A DNA stretch of 64,000 nt from Bailinhaonella thermotolerans (GTDB lineage: Bacteria; Actinomycetota; Actinomycetes; Streptosporangiales; Streptosporangiaceae): positions 62,001 to 126,000 of the forward strand of contig NZ_QZEY01000002.1 of assembly GCF_003594875.1 (NCBI RefSeq). The letters are read 5' to 3'. Below the pieces are notes generated by a model. The model worked only from the letters and a program-made list of their open reading frames with translations, was not told the DNA's origin and searched no databases. Positions 35,928-43,982 of this stretch are shown here, piece after piece (the first letter of the stretch is position 1; each line of letters starts with the position of its first letter). The translations under genes and the position numbers were made by a program.

Positions 35928-37943
35928 TCAGCGCTTGAAGAGGGCGACCTTGGCGAGCGTGATCTTCTCCACGACCACGGCGTAGTCGTTGCCGTTGATG
36001 ACCCGCAGCCGGCCCCGGACCTTCTCGTCGAGGTTGAACTGCCCGCCGATGCTCGCCTCGACGCGGCCGTTGGGCCCGGCGACCACGCTGAGCCGCCAGG
36101 GCTCGTCCACGACCTTGTCGGCGTCGCGCTGGAGGCGGGTCCAGGCGATGTCCACGCGGTCGCCCGGCTTGACGTCGCGGATCTTCACCAGGGCGTCGCA
36201 GATGGCCCAGCGCGACTCCCCCACGCTGATGGAGGAGCCGTCCTTGCCGTGGTCCTCGCCGGTGTCGTCGTATTCCACGTGCCACTCGACGGACTCGGTG
36301 GCCTTGGCCGCCACGGACTGGTCGCGGCCCGCGGTCAGGGACAGGATGTGCGGCATGTCGTCCTCCTCGCCGTCACCGTCGGCGGGCATCCCGGCCCGCA
36401 CCCACTTGTAGAGAGCGCCGCCCGGGCACGACGTGGAGATGTGGTCCCGGTGCCCGTTGACCCGGTCCCGGGCCCCCTTGGACCAGAGGTACTCGACGGT
36501 GGACCTGATGCCCGCCAGCATCTCGGGCGTCACCTTGTCGCCGTCGCCCATGAGCGCGCACACGGCGTACCAGTCGTCGTTCCCGGCCGTCGTCCCGTTG
36601 GCGGCCGTGCGCCGTCCCAGCCACCGCCCCTCGAACGTGTAGCCGTGCCTGCACACCATCGCGGTGTTGCCGGTGAAGTAGACGGTGCCGCGCCGGCGGG
36701 CCAGCCACGTCTGGTTGGGGGTGCGGGGGCACCAGACCTCGCCGCGGTGGGCGACGCGCCGGACCGTGAACCCGGGCGCGGGGCGAGGAGCGAGGCGGCT
36801 CCGGTTCCGGACGCGGACCGTCCACTGCCCGTCCGCGTGCGCGCCGGTGGGGGCGCGCCTGGTCAGGCTCGCGTTCATGCCCGCCAGGATGGCCGCGAAC
36901 TGGAAGGCCTCGGCGGCGGCCCTGCTCTCCCGCGCCAGGCGGCCGTGCCCGGCGTCGCAGGCGCGCAGCGAGGTGTCGATGAACAGCCGGAGCTGGGCGG
37001 GGGTGAGCCGCCGCAGGAAGTCGTGCCGGGGCACCAGGTCCGGGGCCTGCTCGGCGAGGACCGCGCCCGCGTCGGCGGAGAGGCGGAACACGAACTCGCG
37101 GCCGTCGATCGCCTCGCGCCAGGGGGGCTCGCCACCCGTGCCTTCGCCGCCCGCGCCCTCGCCGCCGGTCTCCTCGCGGGGCGAGCCGGGCGTCGGCGGG
37201 CCGAAGACGCCGTGCAGCGCCGCGCGGATCCGGTCGGCGTCCCCGGGGCGCCCGGCCGCCCGGCGGACGGTCACGTCCGCGCCCCGCCCGCCGCCGGGGA
37301 CGAGCCGGCCCCGGGTCCAGAACCAGGCCACGAGCTCGACGAAGGAGTCCGACCACTTGGGCTCGGCGGGCAGGTCGGCGCACGGCGCGGCGATGGGGAT
37401 CCGGTCCCGGTGACCGAGCGTCTCGGTCGTGGCCCACCGCCGGTCGAGCCCGCACGCCGCCTCCGGGGGCCCGCCGGCGGCGCCCGTCCCGCCCGCCGCG
37501 CGGCGCCCGGGGCGCTCGACCGGCCAGCGGTGGTCGGGGGTCGTGAGCGAGGAGTGGCCGGCGCCCTCCATCGAGATCATCTCGCGGTCGCGGGCCCCGA
37601 ACACGCACACCTCAAGGACCGGCTGCCACTCCGCGAGGCCCGTCTCGTGGTTCAGGGTGAGGACCAGGTCGCCCTCGCGCAGGGCGGAGTGGGCGCGCCA
37701 GCCGTTCTCCGTGAGGATCTCGGTCTCGGCGTCGGCGCAGTAGGCGATGTCGGCCCAGCCCCGGCCCTTGATGTGGAACCGCTGGATGTTGCGGACGATC
37801 TCCGGGCAGCGGTCGTGCGAGTAGTCTCCGAGCTTCGATCCCTCGTAGTGGATGGTGACCCCGCCCTTGCCCGGGGATATGTTCCGGGAGGCGGGCGAGG
37901 TGACCGGGCGGGCTCCCCATTCCTTGCGGGTGACGAGCTTCAA
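35928..37943 (-). CDS. Peptidoglycan-recognition amidase interrupted by an intein
   Basis: 671-residue precursor. The extein is an amidase of the PGRP/T7-lysozyme type, cutting the MurNAc-L-alanine bond: VTRKEWGARP, VTIHYEG (zinc His), GWADIAY (catalytic Tyr), then after the intein TAMVCRHGYTFEGRWLG, VNGHRDHISTSCPGG (second His and Cys ligands). Removing 358 residues (36666-37739) restores an uninterrupted GWADIAY-TAMVCRHG amidase of 313 residues. A C-terminal domain of about 140 residues (MPHILSLTAGRDQSVAAKAT onward) is shared with the GH25-like protein. No signal peptide. Start TTG 37943 with AAGGAGG 4 bases upstream; the in-frame GTG at 37967 has none. Confidence 0.85.
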   Translation of the reverse strand: MKLVTRKEWGARPVTSPASRNISPGKGGVTIHYEGSKLGDYSHDRCPEIVRNIQRFHIKGRGWADIAYCADAETEILTENGWRAHSALREGDLVLTLNHETGLAEWQPVLEVCVFGARDREMISMEGAGHSSLTTPDHRWPVERPGRRAAGGTGAAGGPPEAACGLDRRWATTETLGHRDRIPIAAPCADLPAEPKWSDSFVELVAWFWTRGRLVPGGGRGADVTVRRAAGRPGDADRIRAALHGVFGPPTPGSPREETGGEGAGGEGTGGEPPWREAIDGREFVFRLSADAGAVLAEQAPDLVPRHDFLRRLTPAQLRLFIDTSLRACDAGHGRLARESRAAAEAFQFAAILAGMNASLTRRAPTGAHADGQWTVRVRNRSRLAPRPAPGFTVRRVAHRGEVWCPRTPNQTWLARRRGTVYFTGNTAMVCRHGYTFEGRWLGRRTAANGTTAGNDDWYAVCALMGDGDKVTPEMLAGIRSTVEYLWSKGARDRVNGHRDHISTSCPGGALYKWVRAGMPADGDGEEDDMPHILSLTAGRDQSVAAKATESVEWHVEYDDTGEDHGKDGSSISVGESRWAICDALVKIRDVKPGDRVDIAWTRLQRDADKVVDEPWRLSVVAGPNGRVEASIGGQFNLDEKVRGRLRVINGNDYAVVVEKITLAKVALFKR
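36666..37739 (-). other. Intein (class 3-like, WCT triad) with degenerate endonuclease region
   Basis: 358 codons inside the amidase, from Cys69 to Asn426 (precursor numbering). Block A: CADAETEILTENGW...LREGDLVLTL. Block B: TTPDHRWPV with T135/H138 and Trp140. Block F: GEVWCPRTPNQTW with Cys405 in place of the usual Asp. Block G: YFTGN then extein Thr. Trp140, Cys405 and Thr424 match the WCT signature of class 3 inteins, which use the block F Cys as nucleophile. The middle (SFVELVAWFWTRGRL, LRLFIDTSLRACDAGHG) looks like a LAGLIDADG endonuclease that has lost catalytic acids and gained a Gly/Glu insert. Cys1 is also present, so a class 1 route cannot be excluded. Confidence 0.85.
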
Positions 37944-37976
37944 GACCCCTCCTTGGCTACGCAACACGCTACGCCC

Positions 37977-37993
37977 GACTACTTAAAGTAGTC
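37977..37993. promoter_or_regulatory. 17-bp palindrome, candidate operator of the amidase gene
   Basis: GACTACTTAAAGTAGTC has perfect 8-bp arms around one base and is AT-rich in a 74% GC setting. It ends 33 bases upstream of the TTG start. On the minus strand TTGCCT, 18 bases, then TACTTT could form a promoter whose -10 lies in the palindrome, so a repressor here would block transcription. Confidence 0.55.
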
Positions 37994-38021
37994 ACCAAGC
38001 CGGCTCTGAGGCAACGGAAAC

Positions 38022-38033
38022 GGAGACGTCTCC
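38022..38033. promoter_or_regulatory. Second palindrome upstream of amidase
   Basis: GGAGACGTCTCC, a perfect 12-bp palindrome 28 bases beyond the first one. Possible additional protein-binding site; weaker case. Confidence 0.3.
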
Positions 38034-38174
38034 TTCCCCGATTCCCCCGCGGGCCCCGCCCGCTCACGCCGTACGGCGGGCGAACCGGACATCACTCGCC
38101 TCCCGGGCGGGGCGGCGCGCGGACGATCACGATCGGGCGGGGCGGGGCGGCCGGGGCCGGCCCGCACCGGGCGG

Positions 38175-38201
38175 GCCCGCGGGCAGGAGCGGCCCGCGGG
38201 C
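38175..38201 (-). terminator. Hairpin terminator after GH35
   Basis: Stem GCCCGCGGGC/GCCCGCGGGC with a 7-base loop, about 20 bases downstream of the beta-galactosidase stop on the minus strand. Confidence 0.5.
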
Positions 38202-38220
38202 GGGGGCGGGGCGCGGCGGG

Positions 38221-39969
38221 TCAGTCCTCCTCGGCGAACCAGCTCTCGTAGGTGCGGTCCGGGCCCAGGTCGGGTTCGGAGCGGATCTCGACGGCCGGGC
38301 CGGCCGGGCCGGCGGGGTCGGCGTCGAGCTCCAGGACGACGATCTCGTTGGCGCCCTCGCGCAGCAGGGGGCCGGGGAGGTAGAGGGTGACCTGCGGGCC
38401 CTTGTCCCAGTAGCGGCCCAGGTGGAACCCGTTGACCCACACGTGCCCCTTGGTCCAGCCGGGGAGGGCGAGGAACGCGTCCAGCGGGCCCTCGGCGTGC
38501 AGGACGCCCCGGTGGAAGGCCGGTCCGGCCGCGCGGGTGGCGCGACCCCAGGGCAGCGCGGACACGTCCGAGAGAGGGAGGGGGTCGATCTCCCAGCCGA
38601 ACAGGTACTGCCGCTCGTGGAGCACCCCGTCCAGGATGCCCTTGCGCTCGCCGACCAGCGGCCCGTAGTTGACTCGGCCCATCGCCTCGACGACGAGGGT
38701 CAGCCCGGCCCCGCCGGCGGGCACCTTCAGCGGGGCCTCGCAGCGGCCGTCCCGCTCCAGGATCGCCGCGGGCTCGCCGTCCACCAGCAGGTGGGCGCGG
38801 TCGTGCAGGCCCTTGACCCGCAGCGGCAGCGCCTCGTCGCGCGGCCCGGGCACGCGGGTGCGGTAGACCGCCAGGCCGTACGGCAGGCCGAGTTCCTCGA
38901 AGGTCATCGTCGCGGCGGAGCGCACGGTGCCGGTGGACAGCGCGTCCAGGCAGTCGAGCAGGGCCAGGCGCTCGGTGAGCTCGACCCGCCCGGCCGGCAG
39001 CCGGGGGGCGTCAGGCTCGGCGGGGGGCGGCGGTAGCTCGGCGCGGCGGCCGAGGACCTCCCGGTAGGCCCAGAACTTGGGGGTGAGCGCGCCGCTCTCG
39101 GAGATGGGCGCGTCGTAGTCGTAGCTGGTGACGGTGGGCTCGTAGGCGCCGTCGGCGTGCGGCCCGCCGGCGTTGGCCCCGGCCGTGAAGCCGAAGTTGG
39201 TGCCGCCGACGGCCATGTAGACGTTGACCGACCCGCCGAGGCCGAGGATCCGCTCCAGCTCCGCGGCGGCGTCGTCCGCGTCGCGGGTGGTGTGCAGGTC
39301 GCCCCAGTGGTCGAACCAGCCGTTCCAGAACTCCATGCAGAACGGCTCGTCGCCGGGCCGGTGGCGGGCCAGTTCGGCGAACTGCTCGTCGGCCCGGCGG
39401 CCGAAGTTCACCGTGGCGCGGACGCCGGGCAGGGTGCCGCCGGTGAGCATCAGGTCGCTCGCACCGTCCGAGGTGAACAGCGGCACGTCGATCCCCCGGG
39501 CGCGCAGCCCGTCCGCCAGGTGGGCGAGGTAGGCCGGGTCGTGCCCGTAGGAGCCGTACTCGTTCTCGACCTGGACCATGATCACGTTTCCGCCCCGGGT
39601 GACCTGGTGCCGGGCCAGGCGCGGGATCAGCTCGTCGAAGAACCGGTCCACGGGCTCCAGGAACCGCGGGTCGTGGCAGCGCAGGGGTCCGGGGAGCCAC
39701 CAGGGCAGCCCCCCGTTCTCCCACTCCGCGCAGATGTACGGCCCGGGGCGGACGATCGCGCGGAGACCGGCGTCGGCGGCGGCGCGCAGGAACGCCTCCA
39801 CGTCGGCGATGCCGTCGAAGACGAACTCGCCGGGGCGCGGCTCGTGCAGGTTCCACGGCACGTACGTCTCCACCGTGTCCAGGCCCATGGCCCGGAGCTT
39901 GGCGAGGCGGTCCGGCCACTGGGCCGGCAGCGTCCTGAAGTAGTGCATGCCGCCGCTGAGCACGGTCAT
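38221..39969 (-). CDS. Beta-galactosidase, GH35
   Basis: 582-residue GH35 enzyme that removes terminal beta-galactose. Acid/base Glu in VQVENEYGSYG, nucleophile Glu in FCMEFWNGWFDHWG; other family motifs: TYVPWNLHEP, RPGPYICAEWENGGLP, YMAVGGTNFGFTAGAN. C-terminal jelly-roll domains end in VWVNGFHLGRYWDKGPQ. It begins MTVLSGGMHYFRTLP, about 15-20 residues shorter than usual GH35 N-termini, yet only 22 bases separate it from the previous gene, so this seems the real start. No signal peptide: it likely acts on imported oligosaccharides. Last gene of the carbohydrate operon. Confidence 0.92.
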   Translation of the reverse strand: MTVLSGGMHYFRTLPAQWPDRLAKLRAMGLDTVETYVPWNLHEPRPGEFVFDGIADVEAFLRAAADAGLRAIVRPGPYICAEWENGGLPWWLPGPLRCHDPRFLEPVDRFFDELIPRLARHQVTRGGNVIMVQVENEYGSYGHDPAYLAHLADGLRARGIDVPLFTSDGASDLMLTGGTLPGVRATVNFGRRADEQFAELARHRPGDEPFCMEFWNGWFDHWGDLHTTRDADDAAAELERILGLGGSVNVYMAVGGTNFGFTAGANAGGPHADGAYEPTVTSYDYDAPISESGALTPKFWAYREVLGRRAELPPPPAEPDAPRLPAGRVELTERLALLDCLDALSTGTVRSAATMTFEELGLPYGLAVYRTRVPGPRDEALPLRVKGLHDRAHLLVDGEPAAILERDGRCEAPLKVPAGGAGLTLVVEAMGRVNYGPLVGERKGILDGVLHERQYLFGWEIDPLPLSDVSALPWGRATRAAGPAFHRGVLHAEGPLDAFLALPGWTKGHVWVNGFHLGRYWDKGPQVTLYLPGPLLREGANEIVVLELDADPAGPAGPAVEIRSEPDLGPDRTYESWFAEED

Positions 39970-39991
39970 CGGTGTGTGTTCCCCCGATCTG

Positions 39992-42001
39992 TCAGGTGGT
40001 GACGATCTCGTACAGAGCGAAGTTGCCCCATCGCAGGTGGGCGCCGCGCACCACGAGCCGCACCTTGCGGGTGGTCACGGGGCGCGGCAGCGTGATGGTG
40101 CGCTTCTCCACGGTCGCGGTGTTGCCCGACCAGGCCGGCTTCTGGCCGGCGGCCTGGGTCACCCAGGCGGAGCCGTCCCAGGTCTGCACGTCCAGCTCGG
40201 AGATCCCCTGGCCGGTCGCGAAGGCCGTGTGCAGAGTGATCGCGCCGACGCTCCGGTCCTGACCGTAGTCCACGTCGATCGTCCCGGGGAAGGTGATCCC
40301 GCTGTCGGCGCTGCTCCAGGAGGTGGCGGTGTCGCCGTCCACGAGGCGGAACGGGTGATGGCCGCCGAGCTGGGCGTAGGAGGTGGTGGCCGTGGTCACC
40401 GGCGGCGCGCCGGTGTACTGGTGGAAGCCCCGGTCGGGGGCGGTGGCCGGGACGGTCCCGCCGAAGTAGTCGGCGGCGCCGGGGGCGAGGCTGACGCCGC
40501 GGCCGCGCGCCGGGGAGTCGGCCTGGAGGCGGTGGCCCTCGGGGGTGGTGCCGGGGGCGGCGAGCCGGGGGTCCTTCTTCACGGCGTTCATGTCGCCCGC
40601 GGGCGCGACGGGGGTGGCGGTGCCCCAGTAGAGGTTGGCGTCGTAGACGGTGCCGTTGGCGGTGTCGTAGCCGGCGGTGGTCTTGTTGTAGAAGACGTTG
40701 TTGCGGACCTTGATGCCGGTCGCGTTGTTGTAGACGCGGACGATCCGGCCGAGCGGGTAGGTGCCGGCGCCGCTGAACGGGGGTTCCACCACGACGACGC
40801 GGCCCCCGGCGTACACGGTGTTGTTGTGGATGTCGGTGCCGACGGTGGCGGTGGACAGGCCGAAGACCTCGTAGCCGTCGTCCACGCTGAGGTTGTACCG
40901 GACGGTGGTGTCGCGGGTGGGGGCGGCGGCGAAGGAGACGGCGATGAAGAAGCCGCCGTCGTTGTGGTGGCTGTAGTTGTACTGGACGAGGCTGCGGTTG
41001 TTGTCGGCGTCGGCGTCGAACCCGTGGCCGTCGCTGCCGGGGCCGTTGAAGCCGGTGTGGGAGACCTCGTTGCGCTGGACCACGATGTCGTCGTTGCCCT
41101 GCCACCAGATGCCCACGTTGCCGCCGGTGGTCTTGGTACGGCCGCGCACGGCGCGCTCGACGCGGTTCCCCTCGACGACCGCGCCCGCGGTGTGCATCGG
41201 GGTGATCCCGCCGCCGGTCACGTCGTGGACGTGATTGCCGCGGATCCGCACGCCGGTGCTCGGCGTCCAGGTGACGACCTCGCTGTCGGGGACGCCGGTC
41301 TCCACGGGGTAGAGGCTGGTCATGCCGTTGCGGCGGGACCAGGTGGACCACATGATGATCCCGTACGACCCGATCTTGGAGATCTCGTTCTTCTCGATGA
41401 GGAGGTTGTGGAAGTACGTCGGGGTCGTGTTGCCCCGGATGGAGATGAGGAGCCCGGCCGCGCCGACGCTGTGGCCGCCCTGGCCGCTGACGTCGTGGAT
41501 GTCGAGGTTGCGCAGGGTGACGTTCTCCAGCTTGCCCGCGTCCTTGGCGTACAGGTTGACGCCGCTGCGGTAGACCGAGGTGTCGGCGCCGAGGTTGGTC
41601 ACCTCCAGGCCGTCCACCGTCAGGTCGTGGACGTTGCTGACGCGCACGGCGGCGTCCACCTGGCCCTGGCCGTCGATGACGGGCTTGGCGCCGGAGCCGT
41701 ACGAGCCGACCAGGGCGGGGCTGCCCGGGGCTCCGGCGCCGGTGACCGTGAGCTGCCCGGTCCAGCGCTGCCCGGCCCGGAACAGCAGCTTGTCGCCGGG
41801 GCCCAGGGCCGTACGGCTCGCGCGGGCCAGGCTCTTCCAGGCCGCCGCCTCGCTCGTGCCGGCGGCGGCGTCGTCACCGGAGGCCGCGTCGACGTAGTAG
41901 GTGGTGCCCGCCGCGGCCGCCGTGCCCGCGTGGGCGGGTGTGGCGAGCGGGGCCGTGGCCGCGAGCAGCGCGAGGGCCGCCATCGTGATCCGTGTTCGCA
42001 C
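39992..42001 (-). CDS. Secreted right-handed beta-helix protein with C-terminal discoidin (F5/8C) domain
   Basis: 669 residues. GTG 42001 follows AAAGGA by 7 bases. Sec signal (MAALALLAATAPLATPAHAG), then TYYVDAASGDDAAAGTSEAAAWKSL (split DUF1565-like start) and repeated Asn-rich turns typical of a parallel beta-helix (RGNHVHDVTGGGI, VEGNRVERAV, VQRNEVSHTGF, VQYNYSHHNDGGFFI, VRNNVFYNKT). A C-terminal F5/8-type carbohydrate-binding domain (residues about 520-669, TSWSSADSGITFPGTIDVDYG). Probably a polysaccharide lyase or hydrolase acting outside the cell upstream of the transporter; I cannot assign a PL family. Confidence 0.85.
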   Translation of the reverse strand: MRTRITMAALALLAATAPLATPAHAGTAAAAGTTYYVDAASGDDAAAGTSEAAAWKSLARASRTALGPGDKLLFRAGQRWTGQLTVTGAGAPGSPALVGSYGSGAKPVIDGQGQVDAAVRVSNVHDLTVDGLEVTNLGADTSVYRSGVNLYAKDAGKLENVTLRNLDIHDVSGQGGHSVGAAGLLISIRGNTTPTYFHNLLIEKNEISKIGSYGIIMWSTWSRRNGMTSLYPVETGVPDSEVVTWTPSTGVRIRGNHVHDVTGGGITPMHTAGAVVEGNRVERAVRGRTKTTGGNVGIWWQGNDDIVVQRNEVSHTGFNGPGSDGHGFDADADNNRSLVQYNYSHHNDGGFFIAVSFAAAPTRDTTVRYNLSVDDGYEVFGLSTATVGTDIHNNTVYAGGRVVVVEPPFSGAGTYPLGRIVRVYNNATGIKVRNNVFYNKTTAGYDTANGTVYDANLYWGTATPVAPAGDMNAVKKDPRLAAPGTTPEGHRLQADSPARGRGVSLAPGAADYFGGTVPATAPDRGFHQYTGAPPVTTATTSYAQLGGHHPFRLVDGDTATSWSSADSGITFPGTIDVDYGQDRSVGAITLHTAFATGQGISELDVQTWDGSAWVTQAAGQKPAWSGNTATVEKRTITLPRPVTTRKVRLVVRGAHLRWGNFALYEIVTT

Positions 42002-42077
42002 CCTGCCGTCCTTTCGGGGGATCCCCCGGGGGTCTTCCGGGGGTGGGGAGAGGGGTGGGATGGGGAGAAGGATGGGA

Positions 42078-42117
42078 TCGGGAGAGGGAAGGGGAAGGGG
42101 AAGGGGAAGGGGAAGGG
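42078..42117. repeat. Purine-rich 6-bp repeat (GGGGAA)n
   Basis: About five head-to-tail GGGGAA units preceded by other G-rich runs (from about 42048), in the 116-base spacer between the second permease gene and the beta-helix gene. The transcribed strand of the operon gives a pyrimidine-rich RNA; the DNA could form a G-quadruplex. Confidence 0.65.
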
Positions 42118-43032
42118 TCACTTGCCGATGCCGGCGGTCATGCCCTCGACGATCCGGCGGCCGAGCCAGAGGTACAGCACGACCATGGGGTAGACGAGGA
42201 TGACGATGCCGGCGAACAGCCCGCCCCAGTCGGAGCTGTACTGCATGGAGCTGTAGAGGCCGAGCAGCGCGGCGGGCAGGGTGCGCTGGTCCGGGGTGGG
42301 GGCGATCAGCAGCACCAGCAGCGTGGAGTTCCACAGGCCGATGACGTTGAGGACGAGCACGGTCACCAGGCCGGGCCGGGCCAGCGGGAGCACGACCCGC
42401 AGGAAGGTCCGCAGCGGGCCGCAGCCGTCGATCTCGGCGGCCTCCTCGACCTCGTGGGGCAGGGAGCGCATGTAGCCGGTGAGCACGAACACCGAGAACG
42501 GCAGGGAGAGCGCGACCTCGAAGATCAGCAGGGTGATCCGGTCGTCCCACCAGCCGGTGACCCAGTCCTCCATGAAGGTGTAGAGGGAGAGCTTGGCCAC
42601 CACGATGGGCACGGCCAGGGTCTGCACCGGGATGCTCAGTCCCATGGCGAAGTAGCCGGTGAGCGGCCCGGCCAGGCGCCGCTCGGACCGGGACAGCGCG
42701 TAGGCGGCGGGCGCGGAGAACGCCACGATGAGGAACGCCCCGAGTCCGGTGATCACCAGGCTGTTGAGGGCGGCGCTGGAGAACTGGGCGGCCTGCCAGG
42801 CGGAGGAGTAGTTGTGCCAGGCGGGGTCGGCGGGCAGGCCGAACGGGTCGGTCCAGACCTGGCCCGAGTCCTTGAGGGACTGGAGCCCGACCCAGGCGAC
42901 CAGCAGGAGGTTGAAGACGACCCAGGCCCACAGCGCGATCGCGGTCAGCCGGGGCACCAGGACGTCGCCCAGCAGCCGCGCGAGGGGCCGGGACGGGGCG
43001 GTCCCGCGGGGGCGGGCGGTGACGGCGGTCAT
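42118..43032 (-). CDS. Carbohydrate ABC transporter permease (MalG type)
   Basis: 304 residues with six membrane helices and the EAA loop EEAAEIDGCGPLRTFLRVVLPLARPG that docks the ATPase. Typical segments: AIALWAWVVFNLLLVAWV, SLVITGLGAFLIVAFSAPAAYALSR, PVVVLYLWLGRRIVEGMTAG near the end. ATG 43032 overlaps the stop of the upstream permease gene by 4 bases. No ATP-binding gene is in the cluster, so a shared MsiK-type ATPase elsewhere is likely. Confidence 0.92.
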   Translation of the reverse strand: MTAVTARPRGTAPSRPLARLLGDVLVPRLTAIALWAWVVFNLLLVAWVGLQSLKDSGQVWTDPFGLPADPAWHNYSSAWQAAQFSSAALNSLVITGLGAFLIVAFSAPAAYALSRSERRLAGPLTGYFAMGLSIPVQTLAVPIVVAKLSLYTFMEDWVTGWWDDRITLLIFEVALSLPFSVFVLTGYMRSLPHEVEEAAEIDGCGPLRTFLRVVLPLARPGLVTVLVLNVIGLWNSTLLVLLIAPTPDQRTLPAALLGLYSSMQYSSDWGGLFAGIVILVYPMVVLYLWLGRRIVEGMTAGIGK

Positions 43033-43979
43033 GACAGCTCCACTCGATCGCGCCGGGTGACGCGGCGCACCAGGACGATGAGCACGGCGGTGACCAGGAG
43101 CACGACCATGCCCATGGCCGCGCCGGCCCCCAGCTCGGGCACGCCGTTCATCGAGACCGAGACGTACTGCTGCACGGCCGCGGTGCGCGCCTGGAGCGGC
43201 GGGGTGCCCGGGGTGCCGCCGGTGGTGAACGCGATCACGATCTCGAAGACCTTGAGGCTGTTGACCACCCACAGCACCGCGGCCACCGCGAACACGTCCC
43301 AGGTCAGCGGGAGCGTGATGTGGCGGAACTGCTCCCAGCGGGTGGCGCCGGCCAGCGTGGCGTCCTCGTACACGTGGGCGGGGATGGAGTCCACCGCCGA
43401 CATCATCAGGGCGATGTAGAAGCCGGTGGTGGACCAGACCAGGCCGCCGATCACGCACTTGAACACCAGGTCGGGGCCGAGCCAGGGCTGGGCGTCGACG
43501 CCGAGCCAGCCGAGCGCGTCGTTGACGACGCCCTTGGGGTTGAGCAGGAACCCGACGGCGGCGCCGACCGCGATCGCCGAGACGATCATCGGCAGGAACA
43601 CCACCGAGCGGATGAAGGCCCGCCCCTTGAGGTGGCGCAGCACGACCATCGACAGGAAGGTGGCGCCGAACACCAGCCCGCCGCCCGCGACGGCCAGCAC
43701 GAAGGTGTTCACGAACGACCGCAGGAAGGCCTCGCTGCGCAGCAGGGCCAGGTAGTTGTCCAGCCCCCGCCAGGTCATCTCCGAGCCGGGGCCGGCCCAG
43801 GAGTGCAGGCTGACCCACAGCCCGTAGAACGAGGGCAGGACGAACAGCAGGGTGTAGACCAGGAGCGCGGGGAGCAGGAACGGCCAGAAGGCGCGTTCGC
43901 GTGCCGGCCGCAGCCGGGTGCCCCGGGCCTCGCGAGGCGGCGCCACCGGGGGCGCCTCCAGAAGGGTTCCCGCTCCCAT
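43029..43979 (-). CDS. Sugar ABC transporter permease (MalF type)
   Basis: 316 residues: N-terminal cytoplasmic tail, then six helices (FWPFLLPALLVYTLLFVLPSFYGLW first) and the EAA loop EDATLAGATRWEQFRHITLPLTWD. GTPPLQARTAAVQQYVSVSMNG is an outside loop typical of these permeases. ATG 43979 lies 3 bases after the binding-protein stop. Partner of the permease at 42118. Confidence 0.92.
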   Translation of the reverse strand: MGAGTLLEAPPVAPPREARGTRLRPARERAFWPFLLPALLVYTLLFVLPSFYGLWVSLHSWAGPGSEMTWRGLDNYLALLRSEAFLRSFVNTFVLAVAGGGLVFGATFLSMVVLRHLKGRAFIRSVVFLPMIVSAIAVGAAVGFLLNPKGVVNDALGWLGVDAQPWLGPDLVFKCVIGGLVWSTTGFYIALMMSAVDSIPAHVYEDATLAGATRWEQFRHITLPLTWDVFAVAAVLWVVNSLKVFEIVIAFTTGGTPGTPPLQARTAAVQQYVSVSMNGVPELGAGAAMGMVVLLVTAVLIVLVRRVTRRDRVELS

Positions 43980-43982
43980 CGG

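Noticed and set aside
36666-37739. Active homing endonuclease in the intein
   Set aside because: LAGLIDADG-like helices lack the expected acidic residue in the first motif and the region holds a Gly/Glu-rich insert; likely degenerate.
34723-37943. Prophage remnant
   Set aside because: Endolysin-type genes only; no integrase, structural, holin or att sites nearby.
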